From the NCBI GenBank assembly GCA_900491605.1, contig UESW01001596.1, positions 62,001-126,000 of the forward strand: a DNA stretch of 64,000 bases, read 5' to 3'. This DNA is from Calamus simplicifolius (lineage: Eukaryota; Streptophyta; Magnoliopsida; Arecales; Arecaceae). The stretch's first letter is position 1, and each line of letters opens with the position of its first letter. The notes beneath the pieces are model-generated. The model saw nothing but the letters and a program-made list of their open reading frames with translations. It had not been told where the DNA came from and did no database searches. The translations under genes were made by a program, and so were the position numbers. Of this stretch, positions 1 through 11,381 are shown in pieces.

Positions 1-960
1 TCATATCTACATGATAATATTTTCTACCTATCATCTTTTCTATCTATGAATAAATACTTATCTTTTTTTAAGATCTTATACTTCACTTCTTACTAGTCCC
101 TGAGGTTAATTTAAATAGAGCTAAATCTATATTTTCTGTCTAATTTTGTCCTGAGATTTGCTCTGTTCTCTCAGCGTCTGATCTGAACCTGCTGGTCTTC
201 CCAATCCTCATCTTCTTATTTAGGCCAAACCGATGACCTTAAGTGACTGGTCATTCCTCCTGGCTCCCTCGACGTAACACTCTCTATCTACTGGGTGACA
301 GTCGCCAGATTGACCCAAATTTTATGTCCTCTTTTTGTTCTTCTTAAAGCTGCTATTTTTTTTAAAAAAAAACATTTTATACTCTATTATCTTCTAGGTA
401 TGTTTCATCTTTGATACGTAAAAAAGTTTTTACTCTACATTCTTATTGGGATTGACCTGTTGGAGTGTTCCTTGTGGATTTAATTGTCTACATATATCTT
501 GTTCAAAGATTTCGGGTTACAGATCAGCAGCATACTTCTTGTATTGTTCAAGTTTTTGGGTTGTGCACCAACTTGTCCAAAATCAAATTACTCTTACATC
601 CCATTTCCTTTGATTGTTCTTTCTGGAACCCTGACAATGTAAATTTAGTATAATTTTAGTTTAGTCGACTGGGAACTAACTTAATCTTTATGAAGGAAGA
701 GGAAATACTATAAAAACTGACCCGTTCTATTTTTTTTAAAAAATATTCCACTGATTCCCTTGGTTTCCTTTCAGGCTTCACAAATGAAGCAGATCTGTAC
801 ACTTCTCAAGGAAAAGAAAGATGTAGGGAGATCATGAAAAATCCCATGGGGACCTTGTCTCTCTGCTTTGAAAAGTCAACATACAGATTATATATTGATA
901 TAGTCTTATTTCATTTAGTTGTTTTCTTTTATCAATAATATTTGGTCCTCGTAGATTACT
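1..960. other. gene-free AT-rich flank
   Basis: No convincing coding region on either strand. The longest open stretch (465-653, plus) has no recognisable domain and lies in low-complexity AT-rich sequence with T-runs. I see no RNA gene or terminal repeats. Confidence 0.5.
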
Positions 961-966
961 AATGTA

Positions 967-1064
967 CCCAGCAAAAAAGAATGTAGATTATGAATCTAGG
1001 CAATCACGGATTTTTCAGCTATTACCCAGCAAAAAAGAAGGTAGATTATCAATCTAGTCAATCT
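967..1064. repeat. tandem duplication, about 57-bp unit
   Basis: Two head-to-tail copies start at 967 and 1024. Both open with ACCCAGCAAAAAAGAA followed by a GTAGATTAT-like block, with a few substitutions between them. The second copy abuts the poly-T (3' poly-A) of the minus-strand LINE, so the duplication predates the LINE or lies right beside its target site. Confidence 0.75.
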
Positions 1065-1103
1065 TGTTTTATCTTTTTTTTTTTTTGGGTTACAAACAGA
1101 CGG

Positions 1104-4100
1104 TCATACCACTCTAGTGCGAATCAGTCCAGATAGATCAAAATACAATATTAGATTAAGTACAGAAGGAGGGTCACCCTCTAATAAAATCCTATAACCA
1201 CCATGGTGAGCCACGTCCGTCGCTATCCAATCAGCCGCAGAATTGACTTCTCGATAGATACGATGGATTTGGACACTATCAACATCCCGCAAAGTAGCCC
1301 AAATATCAAGGATCAAGGAGTTGACAGGAGCTTGAAAGCACCTGTCCTTCTGGATCCCCTTCTGGATCCATTGGATAACTATAAGAGAATCACCCTCAAT
1401 AATCAAATTAAGAGCATGCAGGGATCTAATAGCATAAAGAATTCTGGCCCAAGCTGCATAAAGTTCAGCTAGAGGAACTAATGAGTCAAGACTGCCAAAG
1501 CCACTAGCCGCCAACAAATCTTCAGCATGCCCACGAATAACAAAAGCAGAACCAGCAAGCCTACCTCGAATACTCCTGTCAAAGTTAAGTTTGACAAACC
1601 CTGGAGGGGGGCTCCCAGGAGATGAAGATCGTATGTCGATCCGCTGCCGCAGCAGTAGGGGATCCCAGTGGCCAAGGCTGCCAAACATAGGAGCATTATG
1701 ATGAGGAGAGAAATCGATCGATAAAAGCCTGGCTTTCCGAACAACCCTGAAGGAAGGTGAAGATTCATCAGTAAAGATGAGAAGATTCCGTGATAGCCAT
1801 ATATGTTAAGCAGTGGCAGCCCATAAGCCAGTCTGGTGCTGTCTATCCTACCGAAGAATATACAAAAACATGGATCTCAGAGAGCCCGCAACATCAGCAC
1901 GACAGTCATAATTGACACTCCGCCAGATTTCCCTGACTCTAGGGCAAGTAAAGATAACATGGTCGGTAGTGTCCTCCTCCTGACGGCACAAGGGGCAAAT
2001 AGACAGGATGTGAAGGCCCCTATTAGTAAGGAAGGAGCAGGTCGGAATATAATCCCACAATAGCTTCCAAACAAAAAGCTGAACCCTGGGATGAATAGGG
2101 AGCTTCCAAACCCATCCAGCATCCATCGTACATTATGAAGGAGGTCTATAAATACACATCAAGTCCCTGGAAGGAGCCCAAGGCAAAGAAGATTTACGCC
2201 ATAATCTGATATCAGTAACATTCCCCCGAATAAGCGGAATAGTGAGGATCTGATGGGCTAATTCCTTACCAAAGAGTTGAGTAACAATAGACATATGCCA
2301 ACTAGAGGAATCCTGAGAAATCAAATCCTTGACCCTCATACTGTTGGGAATATCGATGCTGATGAAAGTAGGCCAAAGAGAGAGGGGGAGGTCAGCAATC
2401 CACTTGTCCTGGATAACATCAACCATATAACCATCACCTAACATCCATGAGGTGTTAGTCAAAATAGTCGAAGCATGGCGATAAACCTTCTTCCAAAGGA
2501 GGAATGTCGACGAAGGGGTTGATCGTCCAAAGATGGGGTCCAATCACCGTATCTAGCCTACATAAAAGAGCTCCAGAAATAGTGTGGGTCAAGTAAAAAC
2601 CGCGAAGCATGACAAGCAAGCAGTGCCTCTCTCCGAACAGTCAGAGACTGAATACCTAGGCCACCTTCATGAATAGGCAAACAAACAATATCACATGCCA
2701 GAAGATGAGTCCCATGTCCATCCTGCCTAGAGGCCCACATAAAATCCCGAAAGTATCGCTCTATCCTCCTCAGACAAATAGATGGAATAGCAGTATTGGA
2801 GAGGAGGTGCAGAGGGAGGGAAGTCAGAATCGATCGTATAAGGATAACCCTCGCCATCATAGATAATGAAGTGATGTGCCAACCATCAATGCGATTGTGG
2901 ACCCGCCGCTCAATATCAGCATAATCAGTACTGCGGGGCCATCTTCCGATGATAGGGATTCCAAGGTACAGAAGACGATCAACCTGACTATATATGCCTA
3001 ATGTATGGAGTATGGCTTTCCGAATATTACTTCTGGTCTTCGGGCTAAAACAAATCATAGACTTGTGGAGATTAACCTTTTGATCAGAAACCTGACAATA
3101 GCTCTGAATAATAGAATCAAAGATGGTCGCATTCTAAACAGTAGCTTGTCCCAACAAGATATAGTCATCTGCATACAGAAGATGCGAAACCGAAGAGTTG
3201 AGAGGACCAGCCATGAAGGGGGTGATTCGACGATCCTCCTGTGCTTGATGTAACGCACGAGAGAAATCATCGGCAGCCAATATGAACAAAAATGGGGATA
3301 AAGGGCACCCCTGACGAAGCCCAATAGTAGAATGGAAGAAATCAGTCTGACTATCATTGATAATCATGGAGAAAGACGTCGACTGAATGCAGGCCATAAT
3401 CCATGCTATAAAGAGTCTATCAAACCCAAATTCAAGCAGAGTGCGATGCAGAAAATCCCAGCATATCCTGTCATAGGCACGCACCATATCTAGCTTAATC
3501 GCCATAAGACACTGTCTGGCAGAAGCTTTCTAGAGATCAGACATGAATTCTTGGGCTATAATGACATTGTCTGAAATACAACGCCCTCTAATAAAAGCCC
3601 CTTGCTTATCAGAGACAAGACGGGGAATGACCACCCTCAGACGATTGACTAATAAGCGCACACAAACCTTATATAAGGTAGTGCACAAACTGATGGGCCG
3701 ATAGTGCTGGGGGCAGAAGCGTTAGGACGCTTGGGCACCAGAGTGATGAGGGTCTTATTCCAGTCCACAGGCATGGAGTTGGACTGGAAGACAATCTGAA
3801 TAGCCTGAACCACCTCCGGACCAACAATAGTCCAATAGTGTTGGAAGAAAAAAGGCGGGAAGCCATCAGGCCCCAGGGCCTTAATAGACCCAAGATCCCA
3901 ATTCCCAAAGAGCCAACCGAATCTCTTCCATAGTAAATGGTCTGACAAGACTGTCATTCTCCATACTAGAGACCTTCTTCAAAGAAGACCTGCTGAACTG
4001 GAGCCCCATCAGCAGAATGCTCAGTCCATCTAGACTGAAAGAACTGAAATAGACGATCACGAATAACATGAATGTCCTCCTGAGAGCCCCCATCCTCATC

Positions 4101-5247
4101 TACCAAGCGCTGAATCCGATTGGCTGCCCGACGCTTCAAGGTAGTCTAATGAAAAAATCTGGTATTTCGGTCTCCCTCCTGAATCCACAGGGCCCTGGAC
4201 CGCTGCCTCCAGTAGGTCTCCTGCTGCTGAAGAAGAGAATGATGGATAGCAAGCTTAGCTCAGAGAGCGGAGAGGTTAGCATCAGAGAGAGAACCATCAT
4301 GATCTTCTCTGGACTGAAGATAAGCATGTCAGCTTCCACCATCTCAACTTGCCTCAAAATATTTCCAACCTCCTCTCTGTTCCATCTAGACAGCCTACGC
4401 CTGACAAGCTCCAGCCTCCTAGATAGTTTGTAAATAGTATTGCCTCTAACCGATAAGTGCCAGACCTGAGAAATAATAGAGCGAGCTGCCGGATAAGAAG
4501 ATCAGAATTTTCAAACCGGAACTGCCTATGTAACTGAGAGTTAACCTCAGTGGAGACCAGAATGGGGCAATGGTCTGAGGCAATCTTGGGAAGATGAGTG
4601 ACAGATGTCGAAGGGAACATTCGAAGCCAATGAACAGAGGCCATCGCTCTATCCAATCTCTCCCACACCCGGGCAGAGCCTTGGCGATTATTGCACCAAG
4701 TGAATTGGGGACCCAAAAATCCTAAGTCAAGCAATTCAGCAGAAGAGATGAAGGACCTAAACTCGGAGATCTCAGCTGAGTCACCGACCTATCTTCCTCC
4801 TTTCTTTTCATTTGCCCCAATGATACAGTTAAAATCACCAGCAACTAAGGAAGGAAGACCATGCGCCAGAAGAGAGAGGAGTTTGGCCCATAATCCCCTC
4901 CTCTCCCGAAAATCGGTACTAGCATAGACTCCTGATAAAAGAATGGGGTCGGAATTGCCCTCAGAGACAACCAGAGACACCTGTTGATTACACTGATGAA
5001 AAGCGTCCACCCTGATAGAGGGATTGCGCCAAATAGCTAATATACCTCTCGAGAGGCCCACAGACTCTACAGCATAAGAAGACCATACTCGGTCAATCTG
5101 TCTCCTGAAAAAAGCCAAGCTGTCACCCAATAATCAGGTTTCCAGAAGAACATAAATATCAAATTGATAAAGCTGAATCAATCTTGCAAAAGAGGCTCGA
5201 AAAGATGGTTTTCGAGCACCCCTGACATTCAATAATAGAATCTTCAT
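1104..5247 (-). pseudogene. LINE ORF2 polyprotein: endonuclease, RT, zinc finger, RNase H (broken)
   Basis: ORF2 opens at 5247 (MKILLLNVRGARKPSF) and meets an in-frame TGA about 38 codons later. Order of domains: APE-type endonuclease at about 5130-4400 (GDFN near 4830, SDHCPI near 4570), RT at about 3960-2560 (KLDMVRAYDRICWDFL near 3490, GLRQGCPLSPFLF near 3310, catalytic YADD near 3160), zf-RVT at about 2126-1880 (C..C..H..C in a FTCPR context), and RNase H at 1688-1104 (FD, AELYAAW and EGDS motifs). Frameshifts separate the blocks at several points, for example near 4350, 3650, 3100 and 2130. The RT YADD is intact, but the protein cannot be made from this copy. Confidence 0.88.
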
Positions 5248-6968
5248 TTAGCAATAGTGGGGGTCTGGGACCCAGTCAAGTCCTCCGCCACAGCAACATT
5301 AGAATGACCCTCAAAAGATACAGTCTCCCTAACAATCTCACCCTGAAGCATCCGGGGACCTGCATCAGAGAGTGAGGGATCCAATCCCTGACCCAGAATG
5401 GCTGCCTTAAGAGTGGAGACTATAGCCTCATGACTGCAACCTTCCAATGAAGATGACTGGGGAATCACAGCTTGAGCATCAGCCTGGCCCTCGGGAGGCA
5501 GAACGGTCAAGGGAGCCAGAGACACTGGATCCCGGACAGTTAACTGGCAGACTGGAAGGATAGCTTTTCCCCTAGTAATTTTCCCTTTTCTATTATCCAA
5601 TTTTAGAGAGACTTGATGGATTTGAGACTCTTCCGGTCTAGCCCTCTTCAAAGGACCCAGGTTAGCATCCCGACGGTCAATCGGAATGTCAGACCTTAGG
5701 ATAGCAAAAGGATTCATTGACTGAACATTCAGAATAGATTGAGGAGAAATGGGCTGAGTCTGAACTCCAGACACTAAACCACCTTCAGCCTTAGCATGAG
5801 ACAAACCAACACGCAGAGGCTTCTTAATCTTCTTTCCAGATACTGTAACAGAAGAACCGGCATGCCTTGCATCCAGCGGAGCACAAACCTTTGGGGGCAA
5901 GTCAGCCTTCCCCACCCCCTGCTGAGCCGAGAATGATGCGTTGGAGTCCAGAGACTTGCCAAGCTTAGAGAGGCGCCAGCAAGCAGATTTGAGGGGAACA
6001 CTCCATTCGTCAATGGACTGGCCCGAACCAGAAGTAGAGAAGATGACAGTCAGAGCCAGACCTGGAGTAGATGAAGAGGGGCTTGGGTCCTTAGTGGACG
6101 GAGCAACAGGAGATGGTGTAGCAGAAGCTGATGCTGAAGCTGTCGACTTCCCAGCCAGCGGAGCAACCCTACGACAGCGAACTGCCACCATCCACGGACC
6201 AAAACAGGGGAGAGAAGAGGTCGTCGATGATTCAGACTGCGGCCCAAGGTTGCAGGGACCCCGGAGATGCAAGGAGCCACAGTTGCAGTAGATTCCTTCT
6301 ATGTGCTCGTAGATGAATGACTGCTAGAAGGGAGCAAGAGACCCCCTCACATGGACCCCCGGCCGCAGCGGACGAGAGATATCAATTCTAACACAGGCAT
6401 GGACAAATCCAGCTCTGCTTCTTACCAACGTCGGAGGGTCAGCAAAGGCAAAACAACTTGTCGGGGCAAGAACGGAGCGGATGATGGATTCAGATCAGTA
6501 TTCCATAGGAAGATTTGGCAGCCGAATCCATACTAAAGCCGATGAAACAGAGTCCTGCGCTGGGAAGAAATCAGCTCTCCAAGCCTCAAATGCCATCGGC
6601 TGACCATTGACGATCCAAGGTTGCTCAAGAACCATTCCCTTAGCAGAAGGATCAGAGAATTTAACAATATAACAACGATGGGCCAAGCTTACAAATTGAA
6701 TCTCGCCAGGAACTCCCGCATGACGAAATTCACAGAGGAAAGCTTCAGGAGGAACCTAGCGTTGGAACATTCGTACCAGGATGGCCATCTTCTCCCAGCT
6801 GTTGATTTCTTCCTCCAGAGCCGAACACAACACCTGGACAACATCAGGGAAGCAAATCTCCAAGTTCGCCACTTCTGCCGGCAATGGAGACGATGAAACT
6901 CATGTGAAGTTATGAACTGACTCCTTCCGCGAAGACATTGGACGCTCCTTAGCAGCATCAGGAGCCAT
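5244..6968 (-). pseudogene. LINE ORF1 (DUF4283-type RNA-binding protein), broken
   Basis: Starting from the ATG at 6968 (protein begins MAPDAAKERP), the frame runs into a TGA about 22 codons in and a TAG about 66 codons in, then continues into a DUF4283-like region (about 6500-6690; motif PWIVNGQPMAFEAW, then WIRLPNLPMEY). This domain is typical of plant LINE ORF1 proteins, which coat the RNA. A cysteine/histidine cluster near 6262-6297 (YCNCGSLHLRGPC) sits where a zinc knuckle is expected, but its spacing is non-standard. The C-terminal part (6272-5244) is a long Ser/Pro-rich open frame. The stop codon TGA overlaps the ORF2 start as ATGA. The domain assignment is from memory of the family. 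Confidence 0.75.
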
Positions 6969-7057
6969 TAGCCGATGGGGAACAGAGCCAGGAACAAAAG
7001 CTACGGCGCCGAAAATCAAGCACGAATGACGGTAAGCAGGAATCTTAAAGCAAGGAT

Positions 7058-7120
7058 GAATCCTTACCATTTATTTCATCCTTTAGCTGTTCTTTATATC
7101 AAGAAATGGTAAGGATTCAA
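7058..7120. repeat. inverted repeat, 15-bp arms
   Basis: GAATCCTTACCATTT near 7060 is mirrored by AAATGGTAAGGATTC near 7106, with about 30 bp between. It lies between the LINE 5' end and the LTR element. It could be the LINE 5' flank or a small hairpin element. Confidence 0.6.
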
Positions 7121-7186
7121 GTTTCATTCTTCATTCGAGCTGTTCTATTTTTCTAATTATTTATCATTCTGAGATTGATGGTATTT

Positions 7187-7191
7187 GTAAC
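7187..7191. repeat. target-site duplication GTAAC (left)
   Basis: Exact match to GTAAC at 12581-12585 on the other side of the LTR element. A 5-bp duplication is the usual size for LTR retrotransposon integrase. Confidence 0.9.
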
Positions 7192-8335
7192 TGATGACGC
7201 TCGATCTCCTCTCTTGGACATCGGGAACGGAGGCGCTTCTCGAATCCTGCTTCGCCGGGTAGCCTGCAAAGAAGTCCCGGGACCGGAGGGGGGGCCTCCA
7301 GTGGGATCCTCCGATGGCCAAGTTAGTGACTGAGGTCACAGCTGAAGAAGGGCTCGAGTAAGCCCTGTTTTGTGTGGAAAAAGGGATCTCAGGGAGGAGG
7401 AATCCCAGTTGAGATGGCGATTTTTGGGGTTATCGTGCGTACCTGTTTATCGGGTGGATTCACCTTTTTATAGGGGTTGACCCTGGCATGATCACGTGGG
7501 GTTGCGTCCTATCAGTTGTTGGGTAGGTAGGTCCTGTCCCATCAGCCGCGGGGCTGTTGAGTTGTCGGATCTAGCGCTGTCGGGCGGCGCGCGACAGAGA
7601 GGCGGTTCCTTGAGCCGCTGGGGCTGATCTGGCGGGAACTGGTGAATCCCGGGGCCGAGTCGGGCCAGCCGGGGATGGCCTTGGCCGACTCGGCGGGACT
7701 AGAGACGCCGGGGCCTAGTCGGGCCAGCCGAGATGGCCTTGGCCGACTCGGCGGGACTAGAGACGTCGGGGCCGAGTCGGGCCGGCTGGGACGGCCTTGG
7801 CCGACTTGGCAGGACTGGAGACGCCGGGGCCGACTTGGATCAGGCAGGGCCGGTCGGACTGGAGACGCCGGGGCCGACTTGGATCAGGCGGGGCCGCTTA
7901 GGAAATGTCGGGGCCGCCTAGCTTGGAAGTGCCGGGCCGGCTTGAAAGTGCCGGGGTCGCCTAGCTTGGAAGTGCCGGGGCCGGCTGAGAAATGTCGGGG
8001 CCGCCTAGCTTGGAAGTGCCGGAGCCGGCTGAGAAATGCCGGGGCCGCCTAGCTTGGAAGTGCCATGGCCGCCTGGGAGGTGCCGGGGCCGCCTGGCTTG
8101 GAGAGGCCGGGGTCGGCTAGGAATGTGCCGGGGTCGCCTGGCTTGGAGACGCCGGGGCCAGCTAGGAATGTGTCGGGGCCGCCTGGCTTGGAGACGTCGT
8201 GGCCGTCGGGCGTCAGGTGTCGGCCTTTGGCGCCGCCTGTCACCCGGCCTTTAGGGCCATCGGGCGTCGGGTGTCGGCCTTTGGGGCCGCCCAAAAGAAA
8301 AAAATTTATTTTTCATGGGTCAACTGGCCCCATCA
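7192..8335 (-). repeat. 3' LTR of the gag-only element
   Basis: Direct-repeat partner of 11382-12580. It begins TGATGACGC and ends CCCCATCA. On the minus strand a TATA box (CCTATAAAAAG) lies at about 7465-7475. The GC-rich part (7640-8275) consists of minisatellite units rich in GGCCG and CCGGGGCCG. Confidence 0.9.
7640..8275. repeat. GC-rich minisatellite inside the LTR
   Basis: Units of about 58 bp (GAGACGCCGGGGCCGA with GGCCTTGGCCGACT) pass into units of about 44 bp (CCTAGCTTGGAAGTGCCGG). The paralogous LTR carries the same array at 11836-12525. The open frames across it are by-products of the GC-rich repeat and not genes. Confidence 0.75.
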
Positions 8336-8356
8336 AATGCCTCCCACACTCCTTGA
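8336..8356 (-). other. polypurine tract of the gag-only element
   Basis: On the minus strand, directly before the 3' LTR, the sequence AGGAGTGTGGGAGG is purine-rich and in the place expected for plus-strand DNA priming. Confidence 0.6.
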
Positions 8357-8689
8357 GCTTGCGTGCCCCGCATCAGCTAAGCGAAAGGAGTGTAGAACTT
8401 CAGGAAATTTTTTGGAGGCAAATTGATTACCTCACGCCCGCCACTAAAAGCATTGTACGCTAACTTTTTTTGGGGGGACGCTCATCAGTTAGCCGTTGAG
8501 GCCAAGATGAAGCCGATGAGGCAGAGTTGAGGCCGTCGAGAACCTTTTGAACCCCGGAGGGTGACCTGAGAGCTGAGAGTCGTCAGGTTCCTTTTCTTTA
8601 AAGAAATTGGTCTCCTTCTGTAGGGTTGGTCTGCCCCCCAGGAAACTTTGTTGATTGGAATCCGCAGGTCTTGAGCTTGAGGGTGCCGA

Positions 8690-9540
8690 CACGGAGCCGG
8701 TCTTGGGTGCCAACGTGGAGGCCGATCTTTGGTGCCAACGCGGAGTCGGTCTTTGTTGCCAACGCGGAGTTGGTCTTTGGTGCCAACGCAGAGTCGGTCT
8801 TTGGTGCCGACGCGGAGTCGGTCTTTGGTGCCGACGCGGAGCCGGTCTTTGTTGCCAATGCGGAGCCGGTCTTTGTTGCCAACGCAGAGTTGGTCTTTGG
8901 TGTTGGTCTTTGGTGCCGACGCGGAGTCGATCTTTGTTGCCAACACGGAGTCGGTCTTTGTTGCCAATGCGGAGTTGGTCTTTGGTATCGACGCGGAGTC
9001 GGTCTTTGTTGCCAACGCGGTGTTGGTCTTTGGTGCCGACGCGGAGCCGGTCTTTGTTGCCAATGCGGAGTTGGTCTTTGGTGCCGACGCGGAGCCGGTC
9101 TTTGTTGCCAACGCGGTGTTGGTCTTTGGTGCCGACGCGGAGCCGGTCTTTGTTGCCAATGCGGAGTTGGTCTTTGGTGCTGACGTGGAGCCGATCTTTG
9201 TTGCCAACACGGAGTTGGTCTTTGGTGCCGACGCGGAGCCGATCTTTGTTGCCAATGCGGAGTTGGTCTTTGGTGCTGACGTGGAGCCGGTCTTTGTTGC
9301 CAACACGGAGTTGGTCTTTGGTGCCGACGCGGAGTCGGTCTTTGTTGTCAACGCGGAGTTGGTCTTTGGTGCTGACATGGAGTCGGTCTTTGTTGCCAGC
9401 GCGGAGTTGGTCTTTGGTGCCGACGTGGAGCCGGTCTTTGTTGCCAATGCGGAGTTGCTCTTTGGTGCCGACGCGGAGCCGGTCTTTGTTGCCAACGCGG
9501 AGTTGGTCTTTGGTGCCGACGTAGAGCCGGTCTCTGTCTA
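8690..9540. repeat. 24-bp minisatellite (48-bp higher-order unit) replacing pol
   Basis: About 35 head-to-tail 24-bp units alternate between two forms: one containing GGTGCCGACGCGGAG and one containing GTTGCCAACGCGGAG, so a 48-bp pair is the larger unit. Because 24 is a multiple of three, frames stay open for hundreds of codons on both strands (8655-9541 plus, 8485-9495 minus). On the minus, sense strand the repeat would read as an 8-residue TKTxSAxA-like peptide. No domain is recognisable. It lies just where pol would begin. Confidence 0.9.
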
Positions 9541-9721
9541 AGAAATATACTCATCCCAAGAGCGTGATAAGATAAGGATATTCTGAATAATACTTTATTG
9601 AAGAACCAGCAAGTTACTGATAATACCGTCCGCATTCCGAATGCGGGGGAGAAGCTTCCCGTTTTGATGCCAGCTTGCCTCCTTTCGTTGGCTCCCGAGC
9701 TGCTGCTCGCCCCTCAAGAGG

Positions 9722-11291
9722 TCATGCTATTGGTCCTTCCTTTGGGGCATTGTTGAAGCAAATCTGAGGCGCTGGGGGTGCCGACGCACCTGGGGCCGCG
9801 AGGTTTCCTCGAACGAACCTGCCCAAGTGGCCCTGCTGGACAAACTTTTCAATGGCCTTCTTCAACTGGCGGTAATCTTCAGTGTCATGCCCATAGTCTT
9901 GGTGATACCGGCAGTAAAGCTCTTTGTTGTGGGGGTTTACTGACTTTAGGGGACGTGGGCGTTGAAAGTAAGGCTCCTTCTCGATCTCTAGCAGGATGTG
10001 GGAGATCGGAGCCGTGAGAGGAGTAAACTGCCCCTTAGGATCCAGCGTCTGGGGCCGGTGGTCAAAGCGATGGGGTGGCTCGGGCTGCCTGGATCATCCC
10101 TCAGCTGGTTCCGTGGGTGTTGGCTTCTTATTGGAACTCCTGCCGGCTTCCCTTATGGACAAGTCAGCCTCGCTGGCGCGGATGTACTTCTGGGCTCAGA
10201 GGAGGAGGTCGGAATAAGAGTTTGGGGGCTTCTTATCAAGTGAGAAGGTGAAGCGGGACGAAAGGAGTCTATGCTAGGAAGGCCACCGTGTCGTCGAGAT
10301 GGTAGACCTCGAGGGTGGCGGTTTTGAATCGGGACACGAAGTCCCGCAGTGACTCTCCTTCCTTCTGGCGGACGGAGAAGAGGCTATCTGCCACCCTTGG
10401 GATCCGGCGGCAGGCGTCAAAGTGGGCCAAAAATGACCTCTTCAGCTCCCGGAAGGAGTCTATGCTGTGAGGGGGCAGGCGTGAGTGCCATGCATGGGCG
10501 GCCTTCCGCAGGGTCGCGGGGAAGGCCTTGCAGAGGAGGGCGTCTGGGGCGCCCTGGATTTGCATCATAGCTTTGTAACTCTTGAGGCGGTTGAGGGGGT
10601 CGGTCGTACCATTGTACGGGTCCACCTGGGGGAAGCGGAACCTTGAGGGAACTGGTTCCTCCAGTATGCGGCGAGTGTAGGGAGGACGAGTGTCAAACTC
10701 TTCCTTCGGCTGATGGTTGATCTTCTTGGTGAGCTCGTCGAGGCGCCGGTTGTACTCCTCCAGGCACTCCTCCGCCTGGCGGTTGATCGTCGGGGCTCTC
10801 CGAGATGGCTCGGAGGAAAAAGAAGAAGAGGAGGCAGAAGGAGATGGAGACGGACGTTGGGACTTCCGCCTGGGTTCCTCGTGTTGATGTGACTTGGGAG
10901 GAAACTCGCTGGGGCCGTGGTCAGGGGACCGCGGCCGCTTGGAGGGCTCACACCGGGGCTTCCTGGGGGAAGCTTGAAGTTGGCCGGTCTCTCGCCGACC
11001 AGCCTTCCGCCGGGGGAAGCCTTCCCTCGCCGACTGCTGACTGGCGAGGGGAGCAGTTTGATGCTGGGTGGCCACGGACTGTTGTTGCTGGAGCCCGTGG
11101 ATCATGGCGGTGAGATTCTGGACTTGCTGGGAAAGAGTCGCCAGCCGCTCCGCTATTTGGACAGCGGTGTCCGACGGCGGGCAAGCGACCGGAGGGTCGA
11201 CAGCAGGGGGATTGGCCTCCTGCTGTCTAGTTGGCGGGGGAGACCCCGTTGGGCAGCTGATGGAGGCGTCCTGAGCTCGGGTCACCACCAT
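9722..11291 (-). pseudogene. gag polyprotein of the gag-only element (frameshifted)
   Basis: The main frame starts at 11291 (MVVTRAQDASISC) and carries a low-complexity N-terminus, then the retrotransposon gag domain at about 10700-10280 (motifs VDPYNGTTDPLNRLKSYKAM, FPATLRKAAHAWHSRL, GESLRDFVSRFKTATLE). The frame stops at 10269, but homology resumes after a shift. At about 9800-9900 there is a knuckle-like motif YCRYHQDYGHDTEDYRQLKK. In the homologous Tat gags the last ligand position is Cys (GHDTEECWQLK), so this copy has Cys to Tyr and has probably lost zinc binding. The frame ends at 9722-9724 with no protease following. A polyadenylation-like AATAAAG lies near 9595 on this strand. Confidence 0.85.
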
Positions 11292-11360
11292 GGCTTCTGG
11301 AAGAAGGGAGGGGACGGAAGATGTAGCTCGGGGAGGACGTTCGCTACTTTTTCTTATCCT

Positions 11361-11379
11361 CCCCTACCTGGCGCGCTAA
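11361..11379 (-). other. primer-binding-site candidate
   Basis: Two bases inside the 5' LTR (minus strand) lies TTAGCGCGCCAGGTAGGGG, in the position of a tRNA primer-binding site and with a GGCGC-type core as in plant gypsy elements. I cannot name the tRNA without a search. Confidence 0.5.
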
Positions 11380-11381
11380 TC

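Larger units (their letters stand above)
1073..7045 (-). mobile_element. L1-type LINE with RNase H, near full length, inactivated
   Basis: The element reads on the minus strand. In order from high to low coordinates: a short 5' UTR near 6970-7045, ORF1 (6968-5244), ORF2 (5247-1104) with endonuclease, reverse transcriptase, zf-RVT-type zinc finger and RNase H, then a poly-A tail seen as the T-run at about 1073-1086. This order and the terminal RNase H match plant L1 elements that carry an RNH domain. Several stops and frameshifts interrupt both ORFs. The exact 5' end is uncertain: I found no convincing target-site duplication, and an LTR element begins at 7192. A truncated relative lies at 21734-22834. 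Confidence 0.88.

Noticed and set aside
1040..7045. Target-site duplication for the long LINE
   Set aside because: The sequence beside the poly-T (TCAATCTTGTTTTATC) has no convincing match near 7000-7190; only short AATCTT-type matches are found.
7733..8463. Plus-strand GC-rich frames in the LTR of the gag-only element
   Set aside because: Repeat-driven, present in the same way in the other LTR, and opposite to the direction of transcription.
8485..9541. Long open frames on both strands over the 24-bp minisatellite as host genes
   Set aside because: They arise because the 24-bp unit is a multiple of three and lacks stops. They have no domain and lie inside an LTR element.
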